This document shows, piece after piece, positions 33,148 to 42,809 of a stretch of 64,000 nucleotides of DNA; positions within the stretch are counted from its first letter, which is position 1, and each line of letters starts with the position of its first letter. The notes under the pieces were generated by a model, which had not been told where the DNA came from, did no database searches, and saw nothing but the letters and a program-made list of their open reading frames with translations. A program made the translations under genes and the position numbers. Source of the DNA: a virus; IMG/VR virus record IMGVR_UViG_3300033146_004128, positions 1 through 64,000 of that record; one strand, 5' to 3'.

Positions 33148-33431
33148 GTACTGTTAAATCTATAGCCAATGACAACACATCAAGCAATGGTGGTGTAAAG
33201 GCTAGAAAGTGCCCTTTTTGTGGAAGCAGTGATATCATTATGAATACAGATAAGTATGCGTCATCACACAGGGTGCTCGCAGAAGCATATTGCTCATGTG
33301 GATATTGTAAGTCAAAAGGACCTACGGTTATATCTGTGTGTGATGGCGATACACACTTGAAGGAAATGGAGAAATTAAAAGATGATGCACGCAGTTTATG
33401 GTGCGGACTAGATACGAAAAAAGGAGGGTAG
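33144..33431 (+). CDS. Lar-like zinc protein (restriction alleviation type)
   Basis: 95 residues. KCPFCGSSDI near residue 22 and a second CSCGYC with KGP near residue 50, then a C-terminal helix (AxxLWCGL), follow the Lar family layout: CPFCG, then C-x-x-C, GP and A-x-x-xW. Lar eases type I restriction in E. coli prophages. Many Lar-like phage proteins have no tested function, so the activity is inferred. Confidence 0.65.
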   Translation: MSTVKSIANDNTSSNGGVKARKCPFCGSSDIIMNTDKYASSHRVLAEAYCSCGYCKSKGPTVISVCDGDTHLKEMEKLKDDARSLWCGLDTKKGG

Positions 33432-33433
33432 AT

Positions 33434-33859
33434 ATGAATAGTAGGCAGGTCGTGCTGGGGTCAATACTATATACAGTTCTGGCTTCGATAGACAAGAGAG
33501 AAGACCATGGAAAACGTGGAAGAAAGGCTATCATGAAGAAGATTAAGAAGTCTCTAATGGTATACGGAAATAGTGATAGTGAGAATTATCTAAAGCTTGT
33601 CGGAGAGTCAGGAGGTGTACTTGAGTCTGCTAAGGAAGAGCTTAATAAAAATTCTTTTCTTCTTAATCCTGGAGTGTTGATTAGGACGATAAAAGGTAAG
33701 TATCCTGAATATCTAGATGTGTATGATATAAGTGATGATCACATACAGAACATAGCAGAGGCTTATGAGTCAAGCAACGCAGGCTATACATCTGTGCAGT
33801 TGGCTAACAGGATAGTTTTACAGGTAGATAAGTTTGTAGAAAGTTTGGAGGAGAAATGA
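33434..33859 (+). CDS. Hypothetical basic protein
   Basis: 141 residues from ATG 33434 (AGGAGGG). Helical, Lys-rich N-terminal half (RGRKAIMKKIKKSL). Unrecognised. Confidence 0.75.
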   Translation: MNSRQVVLGSILYTVLASIDKREDHGKRGRKAIMKKIKKSLMVYGNSDSENYLKLVGESGGVLESAKEELNKNSFLLNPGVLIRTIKGKYPEYLDVYDISDDHIQNIAEAYESSNAGYTSVQLANRIVLQVDKFVESLEEK

Positions 33860-34107
33860 AAGATTTTAATGATGCAGTATCAAAGGTTGCCAAGACATTT
33901 GGGTATACAAAAAAGAGGGTATTGGCTGATGGAATAGTAGTGGAAATAGAAGCAGAAGATGGAGAAGATTTTCAAAACTACTCCTATGAAAATGGAGATA
34001 TAGTAGAAGCAGGAACACCCATTGGGGTAGAGGTTTTCGATCCAGAAACAGATAACACAGAAGATGATGCCGTATTTTATATGTACGATCATATTCTAAT
34101 AGGATAA
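33856..34107 (+). CDS. Hypothetical small acidic protein
   Basis: 83 residues, ATGA overlap with the upstream gene, N-terminal helix then acidic strands. Unrecognised. Confidence 0.74.
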   Translation: MKDFNDAVSKVAKTFGYTKKRVLADGIVVEIEAEDGEDFQNYSYENGDIVEAGTPIGVEVFDPETDNTEDDAVFYMYDHILIG

Positions 34108-34119
34108 AGGTAAAAAGAC

Positions 34120-34419
34120 ATGGAATATATACACGTCGTAACAGTGATGATTGAATATGAGTTGTATCAGCAATTTGCATTTGTGGATGAAGCTGATGCA
34201 AAAGAGAAAGAGACTGAGTTGAGCAAGATGTATTTTGAAGATAGATTTGAAGAGGCGTTTAATGATGTAGAGGGTGACGAGCCTGCGTACCCAGAGTTTG
34301 AAAAGGACGCTACGTTTATGGATTACCAGGGAAGCTCTGCATGGTGGGATGATGATAGCAGAGTAACTGTGTTCAATACGATGATTGCCGTATCAGGCTC
34401 TAGCAAAGAAAACAAATAA
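34120..34419 (+). CDS. Hypothetical small acidic protein
   Basis: 99 residues. The start resembles the recurring mini-domain (strand, FAFVDEADAKEKETELSKM helix). The rest is acidic with a WW pair. Function unknown. Confidence 0.74.
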   Translation: MEYIHVVTVMIEYELYQQFAFVDEADAKEKETELSKMYFEDRFEEAFNDVEGDEPAYPEFEKDATFMDYQGSSAWWDDDSRVTVFNTMIAVSGSSKENK

Positions 34420-34431
34420 AGGGATAACAAT

Positions 34432-35472
34432 ATGGAAAATTTAATGGAAATGGGTGTTTATTACCCATCTGTAGGAACAGCAGCTCACAAAAGAGGAGCG
34501 GAAAGAAACTTCGACTCATTGATTGTCAATGGTATTTTAATTAAAAAAGTTGAGGATGAAAGAGAGTCATCGAAAGTAGTTGTGAATTATTCCAAAAAAG
34601 CAGGAGAAGAGATAGTTATACATGCTAAAGATCAAAAGCTAATGGATGAAATGCTCAACGATAGGTTGTTTAAAGGACTTACTGAAACTGACATACTTGA
34701 GAGGTTTGCAGTCATGGCAAACAACAGAGCAACAACAGTAAGAACTCTAGGCGTAGCCACACTATACTCGCTTCCTGGTGACGGTCTGCATGCTTCATTA
34801 AGGGTGATAAATAGACCGTATATGCCTAATAAAATTACAGGCGAGAAGGTGAAAGAAACGATACTTAAGGCATTAAACACTAGAGGCAGTGGTCTCGGAT
34901 TGACTGTAGATGATATCGCCATAGCAAACGAAGTGTTTGGCCTTACTGCAGACAAGAACTATAATACCTTAAGAAGAAATGCTCTTGACTATATGCTTAA
35001 GGAAAAGTATAGAGATGATTCAGAGTGCACTACAGAGGAAGATGAGGATAATACGGGTATCGTGGTTGTGCTTAGTGACACTGAGGAATGTGAGCAAGAA
35101 GAAGATCGCCCGAAACCTCATCAGGCAGATCTACCATTCGAGTTCGAAGAGGAAAAGCCAGCATCGCTAAGAACAAATGCCTGGAGAACAGACATGCCAC
35201 TTGGTGATATAAAGAATGACATAGTTACGGCTGAAGAAGCAAAGCGAGGAAGAACTCTATACTTTGCCTATGACAATAGACTATACAAGGGATCAGCTGG
35301 AGGATATGAGTATGGTGAATTTGGAGAGCCAGATGTGATTATTGTCAAAAATATCAAGCCTATATTCGGGGCGGAAGTTACAGGCTCTGGTCCAAAGCAG
35401 AATAAAGTGAGCGCTCTAAAATGTAGTGCTACTTTAGAGGGTGCCATATATAAATTTGTGAGAGGTGTATAA
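34432..35472 (+). CDS. Hypothetical three-part protein
   Basis: 346 residues. Residues 1-~190 form a helical/beta domain with FAVMANNRATTVRTLG. A Glu/Asp-rich linker (~200-245) follows, and a C-terminal beta domain (GRTLYFAYDNRLYKGSAGG) ends it. No family recognised. Confidence 0.77.
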   Translation: MENLMEMGVYYPSVGTAAHKRGAERNFDSLIVNGILIKKVEDERESSKVVVNYSKKAGEEIVIHAKDQKLMDEMLNDRLFKGLTETDILERFAVMANNRATTVRTLGVATLYSLPGDGLHASLRVINRPYMPNKITGEKVKETILKALNTRGSGLGLTVDDIAIANEVFGLTADKNYNTLRRNALDYMLKEKYRDDSECTTEEDEDNTGIVVVLSDTEECEQEEDRPKPHQADLPFEFEEEKPASLRTNAWRTDMPLGDIKNDIVTAEEAKRGRTLYFAYDNRLYKGSAGGYEYGEFGEPDVIIVKNIKPIFGAEVTGSGPKQNKVSALKCSATLEGAIYKFVRGV

Positions 35473-35927
35473 TGGTTGTACATGTAGTAATTAAAATAGA
35501 GAATGGGGTAGTGGTTAATACAAATGTCTTTAATCATAGAGCAGATGCTGAACTGTATGCCATGGGACTCGGAAGAGAATCTGGAGTAAACGTATTTATG
35601 TTTGATGAGCTAGAAGAAGCGCTTGCCGAGCATGGAGATGGAACAACCATATCTATAAGTGATGAGCCTGTGCATAGTGATGGCTGTGGTGAAGACATAG
35701 TTATGAATAAGTGGGATATACACACTGCAACACTCGTTGGTGAAGAAGGAAATGGTGATCCAATAGAAGTAGAAGTAGTTCTTGGCGCGTATGGAATACG
35801 TATAGAGTTTGCAGAAGAAGGAAACGATAAGTGTGTAATGCTGGATTATTTTAACAATAAGTTGTCAGTTAAAGTGTGGGCTGATAATGATAATGAAGAC
35901 TTTACGCATGAGATCCCTCTATCATGA
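35472..35927 (+). CDS. Hypothetical two-domain acidic protein
   Basis: 151 residues. The first ~60 show the strand-strand-helix layout (FNHRADAELYAMGL). The second half is a beta domain (IEVEVVLGAYGIRIEF, then LSVKVWADND) of a kind seen in phage early proteins. Function unknown. TAATG start overlap. Confidence 0.76.
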   Translation: MVVHVVIKIENGVVVNTNVFNHRADAELYAMGLGRESGVNVFMFDELEEALAEHGDGTTISISDEPVHSDGCGEDIVMNKWDIHTATLVGEEGNGDPIEVEVVLGAYGIRIEFAEEGNDKCVMLDYFNNKLSVKVWADNDNEDFTHEIPLS

Positions 35928-36118
35928 TAGCAAAAGGGTTCGAAGAGTTTTACGAAAAAAACAAGAATTATTTTTTCGTAAAGCATGGCGGTGATGAAAA
36001 AAAAATGAGGAGTGACGCTATGTCCGCACATGGAGAGATACTTAGATTTAAGAATGCTCCAAAGAATGTGTCTGGAAAAGTATCTAAGAAGAAGCCAAAT
36101 CCGTATGGATTTAACTAA
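35924..36118 (+). CDS. Hypothetical small basic protein
   Basis: 64 residues, Lys-rich (SGKVSKKKPNPYGFN at the end). ATGA overlap. Unrecognised. Confidence 0.72.
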   Translation: MIAKGFEEFYEKNKNYFFVKHGGDEKKMRSDAMSAHGEILRFKNAPKNVSGKVSKKKPNPYGFN

Positions 36119-36127
36119 GGAGAATGA

Positions 36128-36760
36128 ATGAGTTATGTTATACATTTTGACAAGTGGTCAAATATTGAAGAAGAATACAGAAATGTCACATGGGAGGAAG
36201 TATCCAGTAGTGATAGAGCAATGGCGTCAACCGAAGGGTTTGAGTGGTGGCTTGATGAAAACTACTCAGACTACGATCTTGACATAGAAGAGATCAAGGA
36301 GGGGTGGTCCAGCAACGAGGATGTCGATGCCACGGATCTTATAGAAGAGTTTAGAGGCAGCGAGGATTTTTATTCTATCCAGGATGCCTATACTCCAATA
36401 TACAATTACGTACATGTTCTTCAGCATGAGCCAACATGGAAAGAGGTGCTACTTGTAGATAGGTATGTTGGGAATGTTGTGGTGATAGAAATTGAAGCAT
36501 GTGATATGTTTGCACTTGCATTGACTGGGTGCGGAATGGATCTTAGTGACAACATAGAGTTAGCATACTACCTAACAGACGGACAAAGCCCGGTAAAGGC
36601 ATCGCAAATAATGTCCCTAAGTAAAAAGGCTGAGAGTATGCTTCTTCACTTCAGGAAGTATGCGAAAGAATACGGGAGAGTATCTCCTAATGAGGTTGCC
36701 AATTTTATCAAGGAGTATGATGATGGAGAAAAAAAGTCAGTGGAAAAAGAAGAAAGCTGA
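36128..36760 (+). CDS. Hypothetical acidic protein
   Basis: 210 residues after AAGGAG, acidic and rich in Trp and Tyr. Residues ~165-200 form a longer helix. Its 3' end overlaps the HNH-like gene by 38 bases. Confidence 0.76.
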   Translation: MSYVIHFDKWSNIEEEYRNVTWEEVSSSDRAMASTEGFEWWLDENYSDYDLDIEEIKEGWSSNEDVDATDLIEEFRGSEDFYSIQDAYTPIYNYVHVLQHEPTWKEVLLVDRYVGNVVVIEIEACDMFALALTGCGMDLSDNIELAYYLTDGQSPVKASQIMSLSKKAESMLLHFRKYAKEYGRVSPNEVANFIKEYDDGEKKSVEKEES

Positions 36761-37373
36761 ACCATACAAGCCGGTAGACCCCGATGAGCCAAACGACAAT
36801 GTTGTTGTGTATAAAAATACCGGGGTAAAAAAAAGACAATCGGAAAATGTAGCAGAGCACAAGCAGCCAACAGTCAACAAATTCAACAGTCGGGACTGGG
36901 AGCAAAAGAAGAAAGTTGCAGACAGGCTTGCCAAGATAAAGCAGAAAAGAAAGACAACAAAAGAGGACAAGCGTGGAGTCCTCATTATCCGTGACTATAT
37001 GTCTTATCTGCACATGAAATATGGTGGAGGTACGGGGACACAGATGGAAGTTCACCACTGGATGCCAAAAAGCAGGATAAAGCATAACGACTTCTTTGTG
37101 TGCTGCATTCCACCAGATGAGCATTATGAAATACATCATGGAGGGGGAAGCGTTAATGCCTTTATAGAGAAGAAAGGGATAGGAACACTGCTCGTTGACT
37201 CTGCAATAATGTTTGCGGAGTGGCTTGCTACAGAGGATGGTCACAGGCACAGACACAGCGATGTGTTCACTGCCATGATCCAAGATATAGGGTTAGACCC
37301 TGAGAATTATGATCATGTACTTGAGACAACTCGCAGGTACGCAGAAGAGATAAGATTGCAAAGGAGAAAGTAG
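36723..37373 (+). CDS. HNH-like nuclease candidate
   Basis: 216 residues from ATG 36723, seven bases after AAGGAG (two ATGs just upstream are too close). A basic, probably disordered N-terminal third is followed by MEVHHWMPKSR and FVCCIPPDEHYEIHHGGG. Two His at the first strand, then a Pro-Pro turn and a His-x3-His-His helix resemble the treble-clef HNH layout of phage recombination-associated nucleases (Ref or DUF968 type). The missing CxxC pairs and the short spacing leave room for doubt. Confidence 0.55.
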   Translation: MEKKSQWKKKKAEPYKPVDPDEPNDNVVVYKNTGVKKRQSENVAEHKQPTVNKFNSRDWEQKKKVADRLAKIKQKRKTTKEDKRGVLIIRDYMSYLHMKYGGGTGTQMEVHHWMPKSRIKHNDFFVCCIPPDEHYEIHHGGGSVNAFIEKKGIGTLLVDSAIMFAEWLATEDGHRHRHSDVFTAMIQDIGLDPENYDHVLETTRRYAEEIRLQRRK

Positions 37374-37556
37374 GTGAAATATGAGGTGTTAATAACAGAG
37401 GTTAGAACTAGAATGGTTGAGGTTGATGCAGATACTCCCGAAGAAGCAAAAGACAAAGTACAAGACGAATACGAGAGAGGTATGCATGATCTTAGTCTTA
37501 GCGAGCATATACAGGAAACAAAAATTAAAGAACTTAACGAAATTTGGAGGAAGTAA
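37374..37556 (+). CDS. DpnD/PcfM-like small protein, GTG start
   Basis: 60 residues from GTG 37374, seven bases after AAGGAG. KYEVLITEVRTRMVEVDADT followed by PEEAKDKVQDEYERG and a final acidic part is a good match to the DpnD/PcfM-type domain (K-Y-x-V-x-I-x-E, R-x-V-x-V-x-A, x-E-E-A). Function of that family is unknown to me. Confidence 0.68.
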   Translation: MKYEVLITEVRTRMVEVDADTPEEAKDKVQDEYERGMHDLSLSEHIQETKIKELNEIWRK

Positions 37557-37557
37557 T

Positions 37558-38592
37558 ATGAAAAAGTTAGTAATAACGTGTAAGTATGATGGCAAGAAAG
37601 AGTTTGTAAGTTACAAGACAACACCTGGTGCTCCGGCAGTAGTGGAGACAGTTCCGTTTCACAAGGCAACACTATTCGATAAGCCAGAAGTGGTAGAGGG
37701 GATCATTAGAGATTTCGATCTACCAGAGCCAGGAATATCTGTAGTTGATGTAAACTACAACAGGCAAATAGATGGAGAGACTGACAAGTATTCTGTTTTT
37801 CTTTCCATGGCACAAGAGAGAGCTATAGCAGACAGAGAAAGGCCAGCAGTAAAACCATGTAGTGAAGATGGGATTTTATATCAGTTGTATCTGTTCTCTA
37901 TGCTGTGGCACGGAAGAAACCCTGAGCTTGAAATGCTTGAGTATGATCATGCATTCGAAAGTATAAAAAAAGACTATGCAGAGTTTATGTCCAGCGAGTT
38001 TAACAATCCATCTGTGTCACTATATGAAGCCATAGAAGCCTACTTCGATGATAAACTTGCCACAGAGACAAGGGTGTTTTTCAGGAAGGTGATAGAAAAT
38101 CCTATGGCAGGTGCAGTGATCGCAGTGTTCCCGGACATACCTGCTGACGAAAAAGGAAACCCAACATCATATATGTTTATTGGTCAGCACTCTGCAGCAA
38201 CATACAAGTTCTTCGTGGAAGATACTGTATCAACAAAGTCTGGATGTGATGTATATGGATGCATGGAAGAGCACCTGAGAGACATCGTAGGGTATGATGA
38301 TCTTGTCGTGTGCGAAGATCCACAAGAGATAGGGTTTATGCCAAAGTGCTTGTACTGCGACTGCGGGAACAGTCCTACGCATTTTATCTGTGAATCGTGT
38401 GGCGACGGAATGTGTGACGAGTGCTATGATGCAGACAAAGAGCATGATGCTCACTACCAAGACCCTGCACAGAGTGCGGATGGTGAGGAACAGTATCTGT
38501 TGATGGATGATGTTTTTGGCGGTGGGTACGGATGTGACTCGTGTGTGGGAAAAGCTTTGAAGATGGAGAAAAATATGGAGATAGAACTATGA
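37558..38592 (+). CDS. Hypothetical protein with C-terminal ZZ-like zinc finger
   Basis: 344 residues from ATG 37558 (GGAGG upstream). The first ~250 residues are a mixed domain of unknown type. Residues ~260-305 hold CLYCDCG, CESCGDGMCDECY and EHDAHY, the ligand order of a ZZ/RING-type treble clef, more usual in eukaryotic proteins but also present in some phage proteins. A late CDSC may close a second site. Protein-protein contact is the likeliest role. Confidence 0.75.
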   Translation: MKKLVITCKYDGKKEFVSYKTTPGAPAVVETVPFHKATLFDKPEVVEGIIRDFDLPEPGISVVDVNYNRQIDGETDKYSVFLSMAQERAIADRERPAVKPCSEDGILYQLYLFSMLWHGRNPELEMLEYDHAFESIKKDYAEFMSSEFNNPSVSLYEAIEAYFDDKLATETRVFFRKVIENPMAGAVIAVFPDIPADEKGNPTSYMFIGQHSAATYKFFVEDTVSTKSGCDVYGCMEEHLRDIVGYDDLVVCEDPQEIGFMPKCLYCDCGNSPTHFICESCGDGMCDECYDADKEHDAHYQDPAQSADGEEQYLLMDDVFGGGYGCDSCVGKALKMEKNMEIEL

Positions 38593-38759
38593 GTGAAGAA
38601 GTAAAACTGTTTCTTAGCATAATGCTTAAGAAGAAAGTCGATAGCTACACTATCGTAAACAATACAGGTGACATCTACCCAAATGGAGGAGACATATTTG
38701 TGTCTCTGACTTTTGAGGATGGGAAGTCTAAAGCAGTTAAGTTTAAGGAGGTTACATGA
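38589..38759 (+). CDS. Hypothetical 56-residue protein
   Basis: ATG 38589 (GGAG upstream) overlaps the previous stop. Helix then strands. Unrecognised. Confidence 0.68.
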   Translation: MSEEVKLFLSIMLKKKVDSYTIVNNTGDIYPNGGDIFVSLTFEDGKSKAVKFKEVT

Positions 38760-39124
38760 GTATTGAATTAAAAGATACACTTATCTACCGGCTGTCAGAG
38801 CAAATACTAAATGATCTGTATGCACTTGAGGATGAACTTGACTACGATGATGATAATATCGGAAGAGCTATTGCCATCATGCAAAATTTTGATGCAGAAG
38901 ATGCGTGCAAGAAACATATGGCTCAAGTAAAGGAAGAAATTATGATTCTTCAGGGGCCTGTGGATGTAGATGTGCTTACGGAGATAATGAATAGAAAAGT
39001 ATATTGGTCAGAAATTGTTGTCCCCGGATATATCCGTGTGCACTATGATCAAGAGAGATATCTTCCTGTATACGAAGATGTTCCTGTCGAGAGGATACTA
39101 AAATACACAAAGGAAAATTCATGA
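38756..39124 (+). CDS. Hypothetical acidic protein
   Basis: 122 residues, N-terminal helices and C-terminal strands ending in a helix with VPVERILKYT. ATGA overlaps on both sides. Unrecognised. Confidence 0.75.
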   Translation: MSIELKDTLIYRLSEQILNDLYALEDELDYDDDNIGRAIAIMQNFDAEDACKKHMAQVKEEIMILQGPVDVDVLTEIMNRKVYWSEIVVPGYIRVHYDQERYLPVYEDVPVERILKYTKENS

Positions 39125-39327
39125 GAAGAAAATCGCTAAAAGAAATACTATCAGAAGATATTCTTGAGAGATACAACAATATTGAATATTGGGACCCTGC
39201 AGTCATAAGAGAGTACCTAGATGAACAGACGGAAGTAACTCAAGAGGATATGGATATAGCCACGATGATGCTTGACAAGATAGAGATTGATGTAGCAGAG
39301 ATAAAAAGAAAATTGAAGGAGAAGTAA
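39121..39327 (+). CDS. Hypothetical small helical protein
   Basis: 68 residues, charged, all-helical prediction with Lys-rich ends. One-base overlap with the next gene. Unrecognised. Confidence 0.73.
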   Translation: MRRKSLKEILSEDILERYNNIEYWDPAVIREYLDEQTEVTQEDMDIATMMLDKIEIDVAEIKRKLKEK

Positions 39328-39944
39328 TGTATGTAGAATGTACGAAATGTGGTCACGGGTTTGCATCAGACATATTGGGCGAAGTATTTTGCCCAAAATG
39401 TGGATTTAAAAATCGCAATGATCAGCTCACACGAAGCCAGTATGAAAAGGTAAGCAAGAGAGTTGAAGAAGCACTCGTAGGATATGTTAGATGCACAACT
39501 GCAATGCTTAGAAGGAACGACAAGAACCATTTTGAAAGAACGCTTACACACATAGAGAACCCAAAGGTGACAATATATGCAGACAGTTATTCAAAGCTAC
39601 CTGTACGTTTTGATGAGAAGAGAATTATATTCTCTGACTATACCGGGGCTCAGGATAAGTACCACACGTATGATGTCAGGACGGTGAGAAGCAAGAGTGA
39701 TAGTGGAGTAAGTACTGTTGGAGAGAATATGATTGAGATAAAGGCATTCGATGTTATGGATATGTCAAATGCAGAGATTGTAGAATACGTAGATAAGCTG
39801 TTTAAGAATGAAAATTGGGCAGGTGTATCATCTGACATGAAAGTCGTATCGTTTATAACGCTATGGGACACTCTTGATGAAAGACTTGAGGCAGTGTCTG
39901 CGATAACAAAAAAGCTGTGCATAGAAGGAGAGATAAGTGGTTAA
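39327..39944 (+). CDS. Hypothetical protein with N-terminal zinc ribbon
   Basis: 205 residues. YVECTKCGHGF and VFCPKCGFKN form a complete N-terminal zinc ribbon (residues 3-30). A helical then beta-rich body follows. Binding of nucleic acid or RNA polymerase would suit the ribbon, but is not shown. Confidence 0.77.
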   Translation: MYVECTKCGHGFASDILGEVFCPKCGFKNRNDQLTRSQYEKVSKRVEEALVGYVRCTTAMLRRNDKNHFERTLTHIENPKVTIYADSYSKLPVRFDEKRIIFSDYTGAQDKYHTYDVRTVRSKSDSGVSTVGENMIEIKAFDVMDMSNAEIVEYVDKLFKNENWAGVSSDMKVVSFITLWDTLDERLEAVSAITKKLCIEGEISG

Positions 39945-40257
39945 AAATGACTCAATATCACTGGTGAAGAGCAAGTTGAGAAACATTAGAGTAGTACAGT
40001 ATCAATCACTTAGAGACTATCCCTCTGACGACATATGGTGGGCTCTTCAAACATGTAGTATAGACAGTGTTGATATACATGGGGATATAGACAGGGTGGT
40101 TATCTCTACGAATATATTTGACGATAAGGACAGTACCTTGGATATCATATCGTTCTTCGCAGAAGAGTACGACTCGCAAGCAGGTGTTCTGAGTGATTTT
40201 ATTAATCATGTTGAACGGTGTCTACTTCTAGGAGTAGACTTTATAGAAATAAGCTAA
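39937..40257 (+). CDS. Hypothetical protein, GTG start
   Basis: 106 residues from GTG 39937, six bases after AAGGAG. Alpha/beta, no motif recognised. Confidence 0.72.
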   Translation: MVKNDSISLVKSKLRNIRVVQYQSLRDYPSDDIWWALQTCSIDSVDIHGDIDRVVISTNIFDDKDSTLDIISFFAEEYDSQAGVLSDFINHVERCLLLGVDFIEIS

Positions 40258-40266
40258 GGAAAAAAT

Positions 40267-40689
40267 ATGAGCTCAGCAGTAGAAAGAATTTTAGAGGAAA
40301 AACTAGATTTGATACAGAGAACAATGGAGGAGGTCAGAGGAATGAAGATGGCTACTCCTTCTCTTAGGTGTGCAGTGCAAAAAAATTATGGATCAATCCT
40401 GAATGGGTATAGGGAAGGTGACTTGACTTTTCAGGAGGCAGTAAATGCACTTGAAGCAAGAGCCCCTACCAACAAAAAAGATGCAGATGAGAAGTATACA
40501 GTAATGGAATACATCATAAAGAAGGTAGCAGCTGTAAGGACTAGAGCAAACGTGTGGGATCTTATGTATGAGACAGAGTTCCATGGAGATGGGGTTGAAC
40601 TAAATGAGGTTATGGCATGCATGACTGATGAGCAAGTATTCAATTGGTATCCAGGAATTATAGCAAGCTATATTGGAGGAAGACAATGA
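40267..40689 (+). CDS. Hypothetical helical protein
   Basis: 140 residues, long N-terminal helices (RILEEKLDLIQRTMEEV). Unrecognised. ATGA overlap downstream. Confidence 0.75.
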   Translation: MSSAVERILEEKLDLIQRTMEEVRGMKMATPSLRCAVQKNYGSILNGYREGDLTFQEAVNALEARAPTNKKDADEKYTVMEYIIKKVAAVRTRANVWDLMYETEFHGDGVELNEVMACMTDEQVFNWYPGIIASYIGGRQ

Positions 40690-41102
40690 TATTAGTAAAT
40701 AAAGATACGCTAGAGGTAATATACAGCATGACAAGCAATGTTCTTGTTGGGTACTACAATGAAGCAAGCAACAATACGTCTATAATGCTTAGCGGTAGGA
40801 TCATAGAAACACATGATGGAAATATGAACGAGGAGGCATGCCAGGCTATCATAGAAGAGTCTTGGAATATTACAGTTACTGAAGATTCCAAATATCCATA
40901 TATCATAAATGACAAGCTGCTCAAGCAAGATGTGGTCGATACTGTATTGGGATACTTGGACATTGAGGAGGAATCACTTCTTAATGGGTTGCTGACTGAC
41001 GACGACATGTCTTACATAGTTGATAGAATGTACGATATGGAATCCGATACAGCAATAGATATAGCGATGAGAATAGAGAGAGAACTAGAAAAGGAAGACT
41101 AA
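40686..41102 (+). CDS. Hypothetical acidic protein
   Basis: 138 residues from ATG 40686 (GGAGG upstream), acidic with helical C terminus. Unrecognised. Confidence 0.75.
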   Translation: MILVNKDTLEVIYSMTSNVLVGYYNEASNNTSIMLSGRIIETHDGNMNEEACQAIIEESWNITVTEDSKYPYIINDKLLKQDVVDTVLGYLDIEEESLLNGLLTDDDMSYIVDRMYDMESDTAIDIAMRIERELEKED

Positions 41103-42809
41103 ATGACAGCGATTGAAATTACAGAGTCAAATATAAATGGGTACGGGTATGATATTGGTGGTCACACAGAAAAAGGAACAGAGATTCTGTCTAGGCCAAA
41201 GTATATATGGTCTTCTTGGTATAGCGATGATGAGGACAGGATAAAGAAAGCAGGGTTTATACAGGAGCTCATTGACAAGTACGGTGAAGACAGATTGTTT
41301 GTGAAAGAAATAAGAATGATGTACGAAGATGGTTCAAAATCATTCAACTTTGAAGGAATGCATGAAGCAGCTCAAGCAAAGTTCCCGGTAAGCAAGATAG
41401 TTGAGAGTAACCTAGATCTTATAGATTCTATAAGCATATATACAATACCTAGGGTTGTAACTCATATGGATATCGACAAATACTCTTCTTCAAAAGATGA
41501 TCAGTTGGAACTTATGACTGCACTACTGTGGGAAACAGAGCAGATAGATGTCGGTGAAGGATTTGTTGATAGCTATTATGATATCAGTGATGATATTATG
41601 AGCTTCAGTTCCCTGAGCAATAGGCATGATAATTGGGAGTACAATGGAGACTACACACTATTTCACGGTGGGTCATCATGCTACTCAGATTCAGTTGTGT
41701 CATCTATAGACGGAAGAATGTCTCCATACAATGATGCTGCAGTGAATGATTTTTGGGACTTCACAATGTCTGATGAGGATCCGTTTGAGCATATTGACCC
41801 AGAAGGAAAAGTTTCTGTGTATGCAAGAAAAGGAAAAGAGTGGTATGTATCCTCATCTGTAAGTGAGAGTCAGATATACCTAACCTACTATCATGACTAT
41901 GATGGACTGCAAGAAGAAGAAGAGTTTATATTTTATTACGATGAGGCAACAGAAGAACTTGTAAATAAGGTTGAATCATACGTGCATGCACTCGTTCTTG
42001 ACTGCCAAATAAAATGTATCATAAATGATGAGTTGCATATTGGTGGGTATGATAATGCATACGACTATACAAACAACATATTTAATCTGAAGATTTTGGA
42101 CAGAGAATATGATGATGACCTATGGTCTGCAGCATACTCGATAATGGACTTTGTGGACTGGGAAAACAAGACAAAAGAAGAGACTATGGTCATGGACGCA
42201 TACGAAGATTTTCTTATCCATAATACAGATGAAAACGGTAAGCTGTTCGGAAAGTATGATCACCTAAATATGTTCAGAGATATTGTATCCAAGGAAGGTA
42301 AAAAGCTTGTAAGAACAAAAGTGCCAAATGAAAACAGAGAGAGATGGGCAATAAAGTATAAGAACCATGAGTACCATTTTGAGCTTGCCGAATTATACGA
42401 GACAAGCCCTAAGGCATTCTATGAACAGTGCTCTCTAAACCTTACAAAGAGAACCCTTGAGAATATTGACAAGAATGCACTTATGGTAGAGGCAAAGAAT
42501 GTCTTTGTAGGCTTCGAGGATAGCCTTGAGGCAGGAAACTGCAAGACAGGTACTCAGAGCTTCTGTAATAGGTTCGGGATCGATACTAGTGTGATTGGTG
42601 GCGTTAGAGGCGATGCTCTACTCGCTATGGATTATAGTAACTTCACGAGAAGAGCAGTAGCTCAAGCAATAAGCAAAAGGGGGAAACCACATGAAGAAGT
42701 AAATAGAGACGATACAAAAAGTAGTCCAGGCATGATGAGTAGAGTGATTGAGTTTGTACAAAATTTAATCGATCTATTGTTTAACAATAATAAAGGAGTA
42801 ATAGCATGA
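41103..42809 (+). CDS. Large hypothetical protein
   Basis: 568 residues, the largest unrecognised protein here. Most of it is acidic and rich in Tyr and Ser. The last ~120 residues differ: a basic region with EAGNCKTGTQSFC (two Cys) and the helix RAVAQAISKRGK. The tail is hydrophobic and amphipathic (VIEFVQNLIDLLF). No enzyme motif is visible. ATGA overlap with the next gene. Confidence 0.77.
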   Translation: MTAIEITESNINGYGYDIGGHTEKGTEILSRPKYIWSSWYSDDEDRIKKAGFIQELIDKYGEDRLFVKEIRMMYEDGSKSFNFEGMHEAAQAKFPVSKIVESNLDLIDSISIYTIPRVVTHMDIDKYSSSKDDQLELMTALLWETEQIDVGEGFVDSYYDISDDIMSFSSLSNRHDNWEYNGDYTLFHGGSSCYSDSVVSSIDGRMSPYNDAAVNDFWDFTMSDEDPFEHIDPEGKVSVYARKGKEWYVSSSVSESQIYLTYYHDYDGLQEEEEFIFYYDEATEELVNKVESYVHALVLDCQIKCIINDELHIGGYDNAYDYTNNIFNLKILDREYDDDLWSAAYSIMDFVDWENKTKEETMVMDAYEDFLIHNTDENGKLFGKYDHLNMFRDIVSKEGKKLVRTKVPNENRERWAIKYKNHEYHFELAELYETSPKAFYEQCSLNLTKRTLENIDKNALMVEAKNVFVGFEDSLEAGNCKTGTQSFCNRFGIDTSVIGGVRGDALLAMDYSNFTRRAVAQAISKRGKPHEEVNRDDTKSSPGMMSRVIEFVQNLIDLLFNNNKGVIA

